Assembly (NCBI GenBank): GCA_035578155.1
Contig: JAPWDM010000023.1
Span: forward strand, 434,001 to 498,000
From: Brachynemurus nebulosus
Lineage: Eukaryota > Arthropoda > Insecta > Neuroptera > Myrmeleontidae
Direction: 5' to 3'
DNA length: 64,000 nucleotides
The position numbers were made by a program, and so were the translations under genes. The notes under the pieces were generated by a model. That model made no database searches. It saw only the letters and a list, made by a program, of their open reading frames with translations, and had not been told where the DNA came from. Positions 10,053 through 21,930 of the stretch are shown in pieces. Numbering within the stretch: the stretch's first letter is position 1; the number at the start of each line of letters is the position of its first letter.

Positions 10053-12754
10053 ATGAAATTTAACCGTTGGCTTCGAATGATGGGTTGCAGCCAATCAAAA
10101 TCGTTTAATGTGACACCTCCTCCCGGTGTAAGTATAATACATTAAGATAAAATTGGCCGAAATTTAATTTTTCTCGATTTTTATTAGAAATTGTCACAAA
10201 TATCCAAAATCAACCGGGATGACAACCGTGTTGCTCCAATTACTCCGGAAGTTTCGCCTGTAAACACACCGAATGGTATACCAACACTGCAAAGCAAAGA
10301 AAGTTTACTAGAGACTATCATACCGGAAGAACCGGAAATTATCTCTTCACAAAATGAAAACAATAATGACTCTGATTCACCACGTACCAGAAGAAAAGGT
10401 ATTCCAGGTCGTGGTGGACGTGACGATGAGGACACTTCGGACGCAATTACGACTGTTAAAGTTGAAAAAGATCCTGCGTAAGTTACTGCAGTATTATACG
10501 CTGCCCTATAAGAGCTTAGAAGAGGAATCACGTTTTCAAAATATTATTTCAGATCGATACAACTTATTCGAAAAGCTATTCAATCGAATGAATTCTTAAG
10601 TAATTTAGTAGACGAGGATCGAATGAAATTAGTTGTAGAAGTAATGTATCCGAAAGAATTAGAAGCAAATAGTTTTATAATTAAGGAAGGTGAAACAGGT
10701 AAAAATTGATTTCTACTTCACAAATACTATCATTAAATAAATGAAATATACTAAAAATTAAAATTTCAGGGTCCCATTTATATGTTTCCGCCACTGGATT
10801 ATTTGAAGTTATTAAAGGGGAGAATGAAGTTGTTAAAAAATTTGGCGTTGGAGAAGCTTTTGGAGAATTAGCGCTTTTGTATAATGCAAAACGTTTAGCA
10901 TCTGTTAAAGGTATGCTTTTCTATTATTTTATAAAAATTATTTATCTAATTATTTGGTTTATATTACAGTTTTAACGCCTGCCAAAGTTTGGGTACTAGA
11001 TCAAAATGTGTTTCAAAAGATAATGAAAAGATCCGCTTTACAAGAACAGGAAGATAATGTTCGATTTTTAAGTTCAGTACCTCTATTTAAAGAATTACAT
11101 CCGACAGTCTTAACGAAAGTTTCTGATTTATTAAAGCGGGTACGTAATCAATGATTTTTATTATGATTTGGTATCATTACAATATATAATTTGTAGGAAT
11201 TTTATAAATCTGGATCGGTTATTGTACGTCAAGGTGATAAAGGTGATAAATTTTATATTATTCGTGCCGGAACTGTAGTTGTTAGTAAACGTGTTAATGG
11301 CGAAGAGAACGAGCAATCGTTTGGAACATTGACAAGAGGGAATTACTTTGGAGAACTAGCACTTCGAAGAGAAGAAGAAGTCCGCCAAGCCACTATTACA
11401 GCTTTAGATTCTGGTGTTGAATGTTTAACGCTAGATAGAGAGTAATTTTTGCAACAAAATTGCATAATTTCAAAATGTAAATTTTTATTTTATTTTAGAG
11501 CTTTCACTAAATATTTAGGAGACTTAGAAGAGCTTCAAAATGAAGAGAAATATAAAGTTGCGCCTACAAAACGTGTTACATCAGGTTAATAAATTTTATT
11601 ATAATTTTATCGAAAATTTCTTCAAAAATAACAAAAAGACATTCTATGTTGTAGAGTTTGCCTATGTAAAATTGGAAGATTTAACATTAATTGGAACATT
11701 AGGCGTGGGTGGTTTTGGTCGTGTCGAATTAGTTCAATATAAAGACGATATTAATTTAACGTTTGCTTTGAAAAAATTGAAAAAAATCGATATGGTCCAA
11801 CAGCAACAACAAGATCACGCTTACAATGAAAAAAATATAATGATCAACTGTAATAGTCGATTTATCTGCAGGTAAAGTTAAACGAAAATGCAATAATTTA
11901 ATTTTTTTTAAAACAAAAATTAATTTTATCCTTCTATTTTAGACTGTATCAAACCTATAGAGACGAGAAATATTTATATTTCTTAATGGAAGCATGTTTA
12001 GGCGGTGACGTTTGGTCGTTACTTCAAAAGAAACGAGAATTTGACGAGGCAACAGCAAAATTTATGTCAGCGTGCGTTATTGAAGCCTTCGAATATTTAC
12101 ACGAACGAAATTATATATATCGTGACTTGAAACCGGAAAATTTAATGCTTGATTCGAAAGGCTACATTAAACTGGTCGACTTTGGTTTTGCAAAACATGT
12201 GGCCGATGGATCGAAAACATGGACGTTCGCTGGAACACCGGAATATGTGGCACCGGAAATTATCTTAAATCGTGGACATAATAAAGCCGTGGATTATTGG
12301 GCACTAGGAATTTTCATACACGAATTGTTGGTTGGAAAACCTCCGTTCCGTGGACATGATCATATGAGAACGTATAATTTAATATTGAAAGGCATCGATT
12401 ATGTTATATTTTCACCAAAAATTCCAAAAATTGTACAAAATTTAATCAAAAAATTATGTAGACCTGCGTCTACGGAACGTTTAGGTTGTTTTCGTGATGG
12501 TATTAAAGATATTAAAAACCATAGGTAAAAAATTAAGATATATTTTTCTATAGATTGAAATTTACTAAAATTGTAGCAATTGTTTGTTCAGGTGGTATTT
12601 AGGATTTAACTGGGAATCCTTGGAAGCAGGCACCCTTCCGGCTCCTTTAGTAAATCCTGTTCGAAACAATCAAGATTTACAAAACTTCGATCGACAACCG
12701 CCTGATGATGATGATCCACCCGAGGAAACGTCTGGTTGGGATAATAATTTTTAA
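10053..12754 (+). CDS. cGMP-dependent protein kinase-like gene (catalytically intact)
   Basis: Ser/Thr kinase of the PKG family, 704 residues. Exons: 10053-10127, 10188-10477, 10553-10698, 10770-10910, 10970-11139, 11197-11441, 11499-11584, 11655-11871, 11943-12524, 12592-12754; all introns GT-AG. Order: short N-terminus, pseudosubstrate-like RRKGIP (about 94-98), CNB-A (about 140-230) with [20 protein letters not shown] (about 265-365) with [17 protein letters not shown], then the kinase domain (about 395-650). Catalytic residues are present: P-loop GVGGFGRV (402-408), Lys424, Glu443, YRDLKPEN with Asp518 and Asn523, DFG Asp536, Thr555 in the activation loop, APE 560-562. It ends GWDNNF like other PKGs. 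Oddities: Leu213 and Gln338 replace the cGMP-selective Thr in the two pockets; the activation loop is TFAGT rather than TFCGT; no N-terminal leucine zipper is evident. A second in-frame ATG at 10080 would give MGCSQSKS, a myristoylation-type start. It resembles Pkg21D-type insect PKGs. Confidence 0.95.
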
Positions 12755-13150
12755 TTCAGGACTTGAAAATTATTATTCATAAAGAAGCAAATAATTAAGT
12801 GATTACTCGAAATGTACTTCTGAAATAATTAAAATCAATTATAATCATTTACTTACTGTTAATTATTTAATTATTAGTTCATAATCTTTACAAATGAATC
12901 TGTTCAAGGAATTTATTTTGAATTTATTTTACAAAATTCTCAATTAATTTGGAAAAATACTCGATATTTCTATAAACACAATTATTTTTAAAGTTACTTT
13001 ATTGAAAATGAAATAAATTTTTACGATATAAAAAAATAAATCACAGTTAAAATATAGTTGGTATATTTATGTTATTAATGTGTTAATTTTCCGATTAAAT
13101 CAGTTGTTATGTAATTTAGATTTGTTATAAATAAATATTTATATATTGTT
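12755..13150 (+). other. 3' UTR and downstream DNA of the first kinase gene
   Basis: AT-rich sequence following the TAA at 12752-12754. Polyadenylation-type AATAAA signals occur at 13012-13017 and again shortly after (about 13034 and 13132), any of which could end the transcript. Confidence 0.5.
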
Positions 13151-13350
13151 AAATTTGTTTCTTTTTTGGGTCCATTAGACCATTAATATATTGAGGAGCG
13201 CATTTGGCACTCAATTTACGTCACATTTTTTCAAATGGTTTCACAACAAATGATGTTTTATAAAAGTGGTTTGAATCAGGGACGATTTTAGGATTTTTAT
13301 TTTGGATAGGCCCAAATTTTTCTGTACTTAGGGTACGTATAACTTAGGGT

Positions 13351-13497
13351 ACGTGTCCATCTGAGAGAAAAACTATCAAGAGCTGCTCTCGAGAGTCGGA
13401 ATTAGAAGTAGATATAGGATTGGTAGTACTATCCGACAGTTCACACAAAAACTCTCGGAGAGTAGATAAATTTCTAGTTCTCTCAAGTGGACAAGCA
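13351..13497. mobile_element. Possible short TIR element
   Basis: GTGTCCATCTGAGAGAAAAA near 13353 resembles the reverse complement of CTCTCAAGTGGACAAG near 13480, suggesting an approximately 145-bp miniature element with imperfect inverted ends. The interior contains CTCTCGAGAG/CTCTCGGAGAG palindromic motifs. No TSD could be defined, so this is tentative. Confidence 0.35.
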
Positions 13498-13694
13498 TAA
13501 ATTTATCTCTGCGACAGTTACTCTCAAAATTCGAAACATGTTCGTATTGTGACAGCACTCTCAGCTATCTTATAATTAATTTTGTACGTTGTTTCTATTT
13601 GTACTAATTTTCGTATTTTGTTGTACGCAGAATGTAAGTATTATAATACCTTTATACTTTTTATTTGTTCAATAAAAAAACTGTTAAATTGAAT

Positions 13695-14317
13695 ATTAAA
13701 AAACGCCGTGAGCAGCGGAGCCCCATCACGGAAGTCGAATTTTTCCTTTCATCTTCGGTATTGAATGTCTACAAGCGAAATGTAATTGAAAGTCCACAAG
13801 CGATTTGTCATTTTGGTGGCTTCAAAACTGCTGATGAGGGTCCGGTTGATCGGGGTTTTAAAAAAAAGGTTTTAAGTTTTTAAGGGTTGAATCTTAGTAA
13901 ATTTCAATTTTGTACCGATAACAGTTAGCAGGAAAAAAGCCAACACAATTCGTACGAGGGCATTCCTACCCATGCTTATCCGCCAATTGCCTTTGTGCTT
14001 TATTTTTAAATATTAAAAAAAAAAGAAACTTAAATAGTAAACTGGAAGGCCATTATGAAGATATTTTTTCTTTCCAAAAAAATCCAAAATTTCTATTTTA
14101 TAAATAATAAAAATCCAAAATTCCTAATTTATAAATAAACAGTGACTTTAATAACATTTTTAAATTACTTAATATGTATGTATTTCATTTGTCACAAAAG
14201 TAAGTTCACTTTTTTAAAATTTTTTATTAAAATTACTATTCGCCTACTTGTATTTAGAATAAAAATAATGCATTTAAAACACATTTAACAATAGCATTCA
14301 ATTCCGATCTAAAAATG
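13695..14317 (+). repeat. Dispersed repeat R1, copy 1 (empty-site copy)
   Basis: This segment recurs at 30612-31075 plus 31900-32160 and, in part and inverted, at about 63083-63210. Shared landmarks are GAGCAGCGGAGCCCCATCAC, TTCCTTTCATCTTCGGTATT and CATGCTTATCCGCCAATTGC. A frame of about 60 codons (containing REQRSPITEVEFFLSSSVL) is open in both large copies, but it has no recognised domain. Copy 1 runs uninterrupted across 14148-14151 (TTAA), the exact place where copy 2 carries an 824-bp insertion. Confidence 0.75.
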
Positions 14318-14900
14318 GGAGAAGTGGGGGGAAAAGTAATGTGGACTCCCTAAAAGGTACTAGCTGGATACTAACTGAATACACGTACAAAATTTCAGCC
14401 CTCTAGGTTTCCTTAGAGAGTCTCTAGACTTGTTAGAAAACAAGCAAAAAAATTAAGGAAATATTGGCGTAAAAATCGTGGGGGTAAGGGTTAAAATTTG
14501 AAACCTCCAAAAAGGAGTGTCTGGCTATTAGCTTAACCTGTACACAAAATTTCAGCCCTCTAGGTTTATTTGGGGAGATTTTGACGCGAACGAAACTGTT
14601 AAAAAACAAGAAAAATCATATTCTTTTTGGCATAAAAATGGTGGGGGTAGGGGTTAAAAGTCGAGACTCCCAAAAGGCACCCCCTTGATACTAACTCAAT
14701 CCGAATACAAAATTTCAGCCCATTTGGGTGACTTGTGCGAGTGGTACAAACTTCGAAAACGTCGAAAAAGCATGAAATTGTAGCTTAAAAATGAGGGGGG
14801 TGGGGTAAAATATTAAAACCACCAAAAAGCACAACCTAGGTACGAACTTTATCAACACACCAAATTTCAACCCTCTACGTTAATTCTGGGAGGCTGGGGG
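14318..14900 (+). repeat. Degenerate tandem repeat, about 157-bp period, four units
   Basis: The phrase AATTTCAGCC(CTCTAGG) recurs at 14391, 14548, 14711 and 14863, spacings 157, 163 and 152. Each unit also holds a G-run (GTGGGGG), a CCAAAAAGG-type block and ACTAACTGAATAC-like sequence. The first unit is also present in the 31900-32160 copy of R1, so the array is part of that repeat. Units have diverged, which implies an old array. Confidence 0.7.
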
Positions 14901-14989
14901 CCTGTTAGATCCAGCTAAAATCGTTTTTTCCCCCTGTACTCCCTCCAAATCATCTTAGTGAACTGAATTTTGGATATGTTGTAGAAAAT

Positions 14990-15330
14990 TCACCGAAACA
15001 TTATTTCCAACCGGTTTGGAAAAGTTTTATTGTTTTACAGATAATGATATTACAGATAATGGTGGAAATAATTCCGGACTGTAAGAATTATATTTAAAAT
15101 TAAAGAACTGATTTTAAACATTTCTCTAATGCTTAAAAAAGTTATAATATTTGTCGGAATACATGGTCGGCCAAATGGCCGGAAAACGACATTTCATATA
15201 CTACACGATCCAATATTATCCCAGATAATGGCGAAAATTAGTCCAAGCTACAAGAAATCTACTCAGAGTTAAATAATTGTATTTAATAACAATTTTAATC
15301 AAAATAATCATAAAATATTTTTAAGATTAT
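14990..15330 (-). repeat. 168-bp repeat family, inverted copies
   Basis: GGCCGGAAAACGACATTTCA and the following block are the reverse complement of units in the array at 16002-16560 (GAAATGTCG, TTCCGACCACTTGG). About one and a half units are recognisable. No coding sequence. Confidence 0.6.
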
Positions 15331-15925
15331 GGCGTTTAAGTCTGAAATTTCTCTTCATTTCAATCTAAGTAAATTAAAATCTTCTATACTTCTAAGAAAC
15401 GAATATAAAATCAGAGTCTAATACAATAGGTTGTAGTTTTAATTTTATTATAACAATAAGTCCCAGTCTATTCAGTATTTATCCAGTCATGAATGATTTT
15501 AAATGCATCATTATGAGCATATAAAGCTCTAGAATTCAGAAATATGCTTAACGTAAGGTCATTCTTTAAGCCTTTTATTAATATTCTTGTTTGGTTTTTT
15601 TCATTTTTTCAAAATTTTGGGTAGGCCCGGGCCTACCCGGCCTACTCGCTACAATCGCCACTGGCTTGAATTAGGGTGATTTGAGTGGAAACTTTTCATT
15701 TTTCCTTTCAAAATGACTATTAGAAATATGATTGATTCAACAAAAGTCTTTTTCCTAGTTGTCTTTGAAGGACCGAATCATCGCATAAACAAATAAAACA
15801 AACGGCTAGAGGCCGGTCAAACTGTCTATTTTGAATATTTAAATCAATATTAGAGATTTCTTTTAGCTTTTCACATTATCTAGTTTTGTTTTATTTATTG
15901 TTTTATATGTTTTGTGTGCTCTATA
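15331..15925. other. AT-rich spacer
   Basis: Between the two opposed 168-bp repeat blocks. It includes GGCCCGGGCCTACCCGGCC at about 15629, a GC-rich island, but no gene, RNA or clear element boundary. Confidence 0.4.
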
Positions 15926-16665
15926 TCTTGTGGGGGTGGGAGGGGCCCGGTAAGAAGAAAATGTTTAGGGCCCCAAAGTGTGTTAATCTGTCCCTCTCGA
16001 AACTTTTTTAAGCATTAGAGAAATGTTTAAAAGCACCTTTAGTTTTAAATATAGAAGTATTGTAGCCCGAAATCATTTCCGCCGTTAACTGAAATAACAT
16101 TAGGTCGTGGTAATATGAAATGTCGGTTTTCGACCACTTGGGTGACTATCTAATTCAGATAAATTTGGACACTTTTTTAAGCACTAGAGAAATTTTATAA
16201 ATCAGTTCATTAATTTTTAATCGTTTTCCTGTAGCCTGGAATCATTTCCCCCATTAACTGGAATGACATTAGGTCGTGTAACATGAAATGTCGTTCTCCG
16301 ACCACTTGGACGACCATACAATTCAGCAAAATATTGACACTTTTTTAAGCATTAGAAAAATGTTTAAGAGCAATTGTTTAATTGTAAATAGAATTCTTGT
16401 AGTCCGGAATCATTTCCGCCTTTAACTGAAATAATATTAGATCGTGTAGTATGGAATGTCGTTTTCCGACCACTTGGCCAACCATGCAATGCAGATAAAT
16501 ATTGTCACTTTTTTAAGCATTAGGGAAATGTTTAAAAATAATTCCTTAATTTCAAATAGAATTCTTGTGTGAAGCATTATGTGTGCTTCTCGTAGGTGTG
16601 GGAGGGGGTCGGGTAAGAAAAAAATGTCTAGGGCCTAAAAGTGGGTTAATCCGTCCCTGAGTTTT
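15926..16665 (+). repeat. 168-bp tandem repeat array with flanking direct repeats
   Basis: ACTTTTTTAAGCATTAGAG and variants start at 16002, 16171, 16339 and 16507 (spacings 169, 168, 168). Each unit contains GTAGCCCGGAATCATTTCCG-like and CATTAGGTCGTG blocks. The array is bracketed by a GTGGGAGGG...GGGTAAGAA...TTAATC.GTCCCT block at about 15930-16000 and again at about 16590-16660. Members also occur at 14990-15330 (inverted) and 49660-50060, so this is a dispersed satellite-like family. Confidence 0.75.
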
Positions 16666-16669
16666 CCAT

Positions 16670-17630
16670 ATCTAATTTTGATAAAAAAGAAAAAAAAACG
16701 AGTTCGGAAACCTATAATTCACTTGCATTTTTACGATTTACGGATTACGGATTATTTAAAAAATTGTAAGACTTAAAAATCTGATTCAAATTACTGTTAA
16801 AATTGCATTCATATCTCATTGTCAGTCAGAATATGAATAAAATGAATTCGTTCAAATGAATATAAATTTCGGAAATAAATGCTTACATTTTTTATGCGGT
16901 TTGCAATTAAATAAATGCTTGCATTATTTTATATTATTTAAAATCTATTTGTACTTTTTCAGTAGTAATTTACAACGTCATTGTAAGATGATTAATGTGA
17001 TAATATGTACATTTATGTACATACTTACGTCCAGTTCTAGTGTGATTACTGATTACTTACCAATTGTTCAATAGATATTTTTGTAGTTATTGAGCCTTAA
17101 GTACATTATAATTACATATTTTTCCCATGTTTTATTTAAAAAATGCATATCAATTTTGTTATCTTTCTTAAGCTTGAACAAGTACTAATTATTCATTTCC
17201 CTTTGAAAATTATCAGGCTAATTTTTTTCTTTTAAATTTATTTAAAAAAGAAAAAAGAATTAAAAATCAGGAAAACTTTATCTATCCTATCTATAGCTTT
17301 CCTAATTCGCATTTCCTTATCTACAATTAGACTATCTAAGAAAAATTTCAACTCATTTGACGAATATCGGACAGTTTTAGCGTACACAGATCGAAATATT
17401 TAATATTTCAATTTTTCACGTTTGATAAAATTGAAAACAACTTGTCTAATTAATTACCTATTGTTCATTCGAAATATTTATATCAAAGGAGATTAATTAA
17501 GAATTAAAATAATACTTTTATCTATTTGAGAAATTTACCCAAAAACCAAACTTATAATATGCTGTATTCAAAATAAATATGTGAAAATTTCAATATTATT
17601 GTGTTTATAATTTATAAATTTTATTAAAAA
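16670..17630. other. AT-rich DNA upstream of the second kinase gene
   Basis: No coding exon, repeat boundary or distinct promoter motif could be supported. An in-frame TAA at 17625-17627 sits just before the start codon of the second kinase gene. Confidence 0.4.
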
Positions 17631-20630
17631 ATGTTTTGTAGTTCAATTTTTAAATTTTTTCGATCTTCGGAACAAGTAAGTATTTAATTTTTTTTTGCAC
17701 TTAACTATAGAAAAAATTCTGTGTTTAAAGAAAGAAATAGAGCTAACAAATTACAGACATACTGCAGTCTTTTGACTTTAATATTTTCAAATCAAATTTT
17801 AATTTTTTTCGACTTTGTAAGATTATAAAAAATTTATACCATGAAAAATTATATGGATTTTCTGTAGGAAAACAAATTTTTAAAAAGTAGTCCCCAGCTC
17901 TCCCACCATACAAAATAATGTATTTAAGTTTTCAAAAATTGAACATCTCAAATAAAGAGATACTTTTTATAATTTAATATTTATAAATTTATTATGTTTC
18001 ATTTTATCTACACGTTTAAAATTAACCATTTTCGACAATTTATTCTAGGAACCACAGGCAATAATTCCTAGACATTATGGAACACCACCAGACGACACTG
18101 GTGGAGATGAAATTAAAAACTTAAACATTCCAGTTGTTCAGAAAAATGAAAGGTAAGGGTATAGGGTAAGGTAGAGGTCAGGAAGTACATGTATTAATTA
18201 TGAAGATAAAAGTGAATATTATGTGTTGTTTTTAGGTCGAAGGATTTAATACGAAAAGCAATTTATTCTAACGAATTTTTAAGAACAATTATAGATGAAA
18301 ATCGACTAAAATTTATAATAGACACTATGTATCCTCAGTTTTTTAAACCTGATACTTTCATAATTAAAGAAGGGGAAGAAGGTATTAAATATAACGTACT
18401 ACTCACGAAATAAAACATTTAATAATATTGTGAGAAGTCGATTTGACAAAATATATTTTCTTAGCCACTCTTTGAAAAGCAATATCAAAACAATAACCAC
18501 TTTTTCTTCCACTTTTGTTTTTCAAAACCGTTTTTCGAATTTTTGTCTTATAATTAGTTAATAAAAATTGTAAATATTCTAGTCAAATGTCATTTATCTA
18601 AATTAAAAATTAATTTTTAAGGAAATCATTTATATGTATCAGCAGATGGAACATTCGAAGTATTAAAAAATGGAGTAATATTAAAGATCTTTCGCACTGG
18701 TGAAGTTTTCGGTGAATTAGCAATCTTATATAACTATAAAAGGTTTGCATCAGTTCGAGGTAATACCACAGAATTTTTAAAATTTGTTATTATTTTAATG
18801 TTTTGTAATTAAAAATTAATTTGCTAGTGTTTTTTAGCGACGTCTGAAGCAAAAGTATGGGTATTAGATCGACAATTATTTCAAAATGTAATGCTTATAT
18901 CTAGTGTTAAAGAAATTGAGGAAAATGTTAATCTTCTGTCAACTCTACCGAGTTTAAAGTCCTTTCATACCGATGATTTAGTTACGCTAAGTGACCTTTT
19001 CGAAAGAGTATACTTGAAATTTTATCTTACAAAAAAATTATAAATTTAAGCGATTTATGTATTTTTGCCAGGAATTTTTCCCTTCAGGAACAGTAATAAT
19101 ACGTCAAGGTGATATTGGTGATAAATTTTACATAATTCGTGCCGGACAAGTAACCATCTCAAGAAGAATTCAGGATGATTCAGGAACTGATACTGATATA
19201 TCAGTAGGAATTTTAGGCCATGGACATTATTTCGGCGAATTGGCATTAATCAATGAATTCCATCGACAAGCGACCATAATTGCACAAGCTCCAGGTGTTG
19301 AATGTCTTTCGTTAGATTCCCGGTAAAAAATTACAAGTTTACTGATATAATTTCTCTTGTTATGAAATCATATTTTATTACAGAACTTTTAAACAATATT
19401 TTGAAAATTCAGAAGAATTTAGAAAGAGGCATTACAAAGAAAGACTGGATCTTGCGCCAACGTTTATTACCAAAGTTGAAAATGGTCTGTATTTTTTGAT
19501 AACTGTTTTGGCAGAAGTATTTCTTACAAAATATTTTTGTCCTCCAGAATATTCTCATGTACGATTACAAGATCTACAAGTTACTGGTACGCTGGGAGTC
19601 GGTGGATTTGCTGAGGTTCAACTAGTTCAGTATCGTAAAGATCGTAGTAAAAGTTTTGCACTTAAACGAATTCCAAAAGTTCAAGTGAAATCTATTAAAC
19701 AGCAAGAACATATTTATAATGAGAAAAATATTCTATATTCTTGCCAGAGTGATTTTATTTGCAGGTACCAATGAAGAAAGAAAGATTCTAGATATAAATA
19801 TTCAAAGGGATATCATTTTTCAGATTATATCAAACATATAAAGACGAAAAATATATTTATTTCCTATCAGAGATATGTCTTGGAGGTGATGTTTGGACAT
19901 TAATGTCGCAAAAACGATATTTAGAAGAAAAATCAGCAAAATTCATTGTCGCTTGTGTTATAGAGGCTTTAGACTATTTACACTCCAAAGGAATAATTTA
20001 TAGAAATTTAAAAACTGAAGATATTGTACTGGACTTTAAAGGCTACGCGAAATTAATTGATTTTGGATTTGCAAAAAGAATGGTTAAGAAGAAAACGTAT
20101 ACCTTTTGCGCAGTTGCAAATATTTCACCTGAAATGATTCTAGGTAAAGGCCATGATAGAGCTGTTGATTATTGGGCTCTTGGTGCCTTAATTCATGAAT
20201 TATTAACTGGGCAGTCAATATTTAGACGTGACAATCTACTAGAGACTTATCAGATAATATTAAAAGGAATTGATAAAGTCAAATTATCTTCTCGTATTCC
20301 GAAAAATGTGCAACATTTAATAAAAGCTTTATGTAAGTCAAATTACACGGCACGATTAGGATATCAAAATGGTGGTTTTTCAGCAATCAGAGAACATAGG
20401 TAAATATAGAAACGATTTTTGTTTTCTGATTTGTATATTATCAGGCAAATACCTTTTTATTTTTCAGATGGTTTACGAATTTTCAATGGGAATCTCTAAG
20501 AAGTGGCAATTTAGAAGCTCCTATTGTTAGACCTATCAAAGGACCAACAGATTTGTCAAATTTTCCTTCTGTTTTTCAAGTACATGAAGAGCCACCAAAT
20601 GATTTTTCAGACTGGGACAAAGATTTTTGA
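17631..20630 (+). CDS. PKG-like pseudokinase, tandem paralogue
   Basis: An intact 636-residue frame in ten exons: 17631-17675, 18049-18152, 18236-18381, 18622-18759, 18838-19007, 19072-19322, 19384-19484, 19548-19764, 19824-20399, 20468-20630. Intron phases match the upstream kinase gene throughout, and four exons have identical lengths (146, 170, 217, 163). CNB-A holds FGELAILYNYKRFASV (about 128-143) and CNB-B FGELALINEFHRQATI (about 255-270), so Glu130/Arg139 and Glu257/Arg266 remain. In the kinase domain Lys358, Glu377 and DFG Asp470 remain, but catalytic Asp is Asn452, Asn of KPEN is Asp457, the P-loop reads GVGGFAEV (Ala340), and GTPEYVAPE has become AVANISPE. The tail keeps the family's WDxDF. 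The N-terminus (MFCSSIFKFF) lacks a myristoylation Gly and no pseudosubstrate is visible. It should bind a cyclic nucleotide but hardly transfer phosphate. A regulatory or decoy role is inference. Intron 7 uses GTCTGT as donor. Confidence 0.93.
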
Positions 20631-21040
20631 AGTTTCAAAACAAAAATAAAGACCTATTATATACCTAAAATACTTTTTTAAAAATAAAGATTTACCTCTT
20701 GTAAAATTTATATGAATTTATACTATACATGAAAAAAGAAATACAACAAAATATCTTGGAAGAACTTTCAGTCTTGAAATTCATTTAATCAAGTTCACAA
20801 GAATCAAAAATACATTGTGATATTCCAGATTAGAAAATTTTCAATATGTTTCAGCTAAGTTTTTATAAAATTAAAATATATAGAATATAATATTTTCTAA
20901 TTTTTTGTATTATTTTCATTGTAACATGTATGTAAATTGTTTTATAGCGAATATTTCTGTAATTTGATAAGTTATTAAAGTAAATTAAATAAATGAAAAT
21001 AAAACTGTGCCTGTATATTAATATCAATGACACAACGATG
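20631..21040 (+). other. 3' UTR and downstream DNA of the pseudokinase gene
   Basis: AATAAA signals at 20645-20650 and about 20684 follow the TGA (20628-20630) closely, so the mature 3' UTR may be very short. The remainder is AT-rich without features. Confidence 0.5.
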
Positions 21041-21057
21041 TGATCCAGAATTCTTCT

Positions 21058-21590
<533 letters not shown>

Positions 21591-21930
21591 TGATCATTTC
21601 ATCGTATAAAGTGTGAATCTAAGCACAGTCTGAGAACATATTCGACACAATATGGATATTTTGTATATAACATACATATATATGCATACGATAGATATCC
21701 TTTTTGATACGATCACATAATTGTGATACATGTATAAAGGTACAGGACCATTTCATTATCCGTACTACCATTATGCGTACGATTTGTGTGTGTTGTATAT
21801 ACATATACAGTCTACGTGAGAAAATTTTTAATGTAAACAAAGATTTTTATGTAAACAAGTATTAAATTTTTAACATATACAGGCGATTATTTTGAAAGTT
21901 AACATAAATATATGATAAAATTTCCAGAAT
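21591..21930. other. AT-rich spacer
   Basis: Short spacer between two family-X fragments. The 73-codon minus-strand frame here has no recognisable features. Confidence 0.35.

Noticed and set aside
10184..10531. 115-codon minus-strand frame over the kinase N-terminus
   Set aside because: It is a shadow of exon 2 of the kinase gene on the other strand.
17631..20630. Second kinase gene as an ordinary decayed pseudogene
   Set aside because: All ten exons join without frameshift or stop, splice sites are intact, and the CNB domains and C-terminal tail are kept. The loss is confined to catalytic positions.
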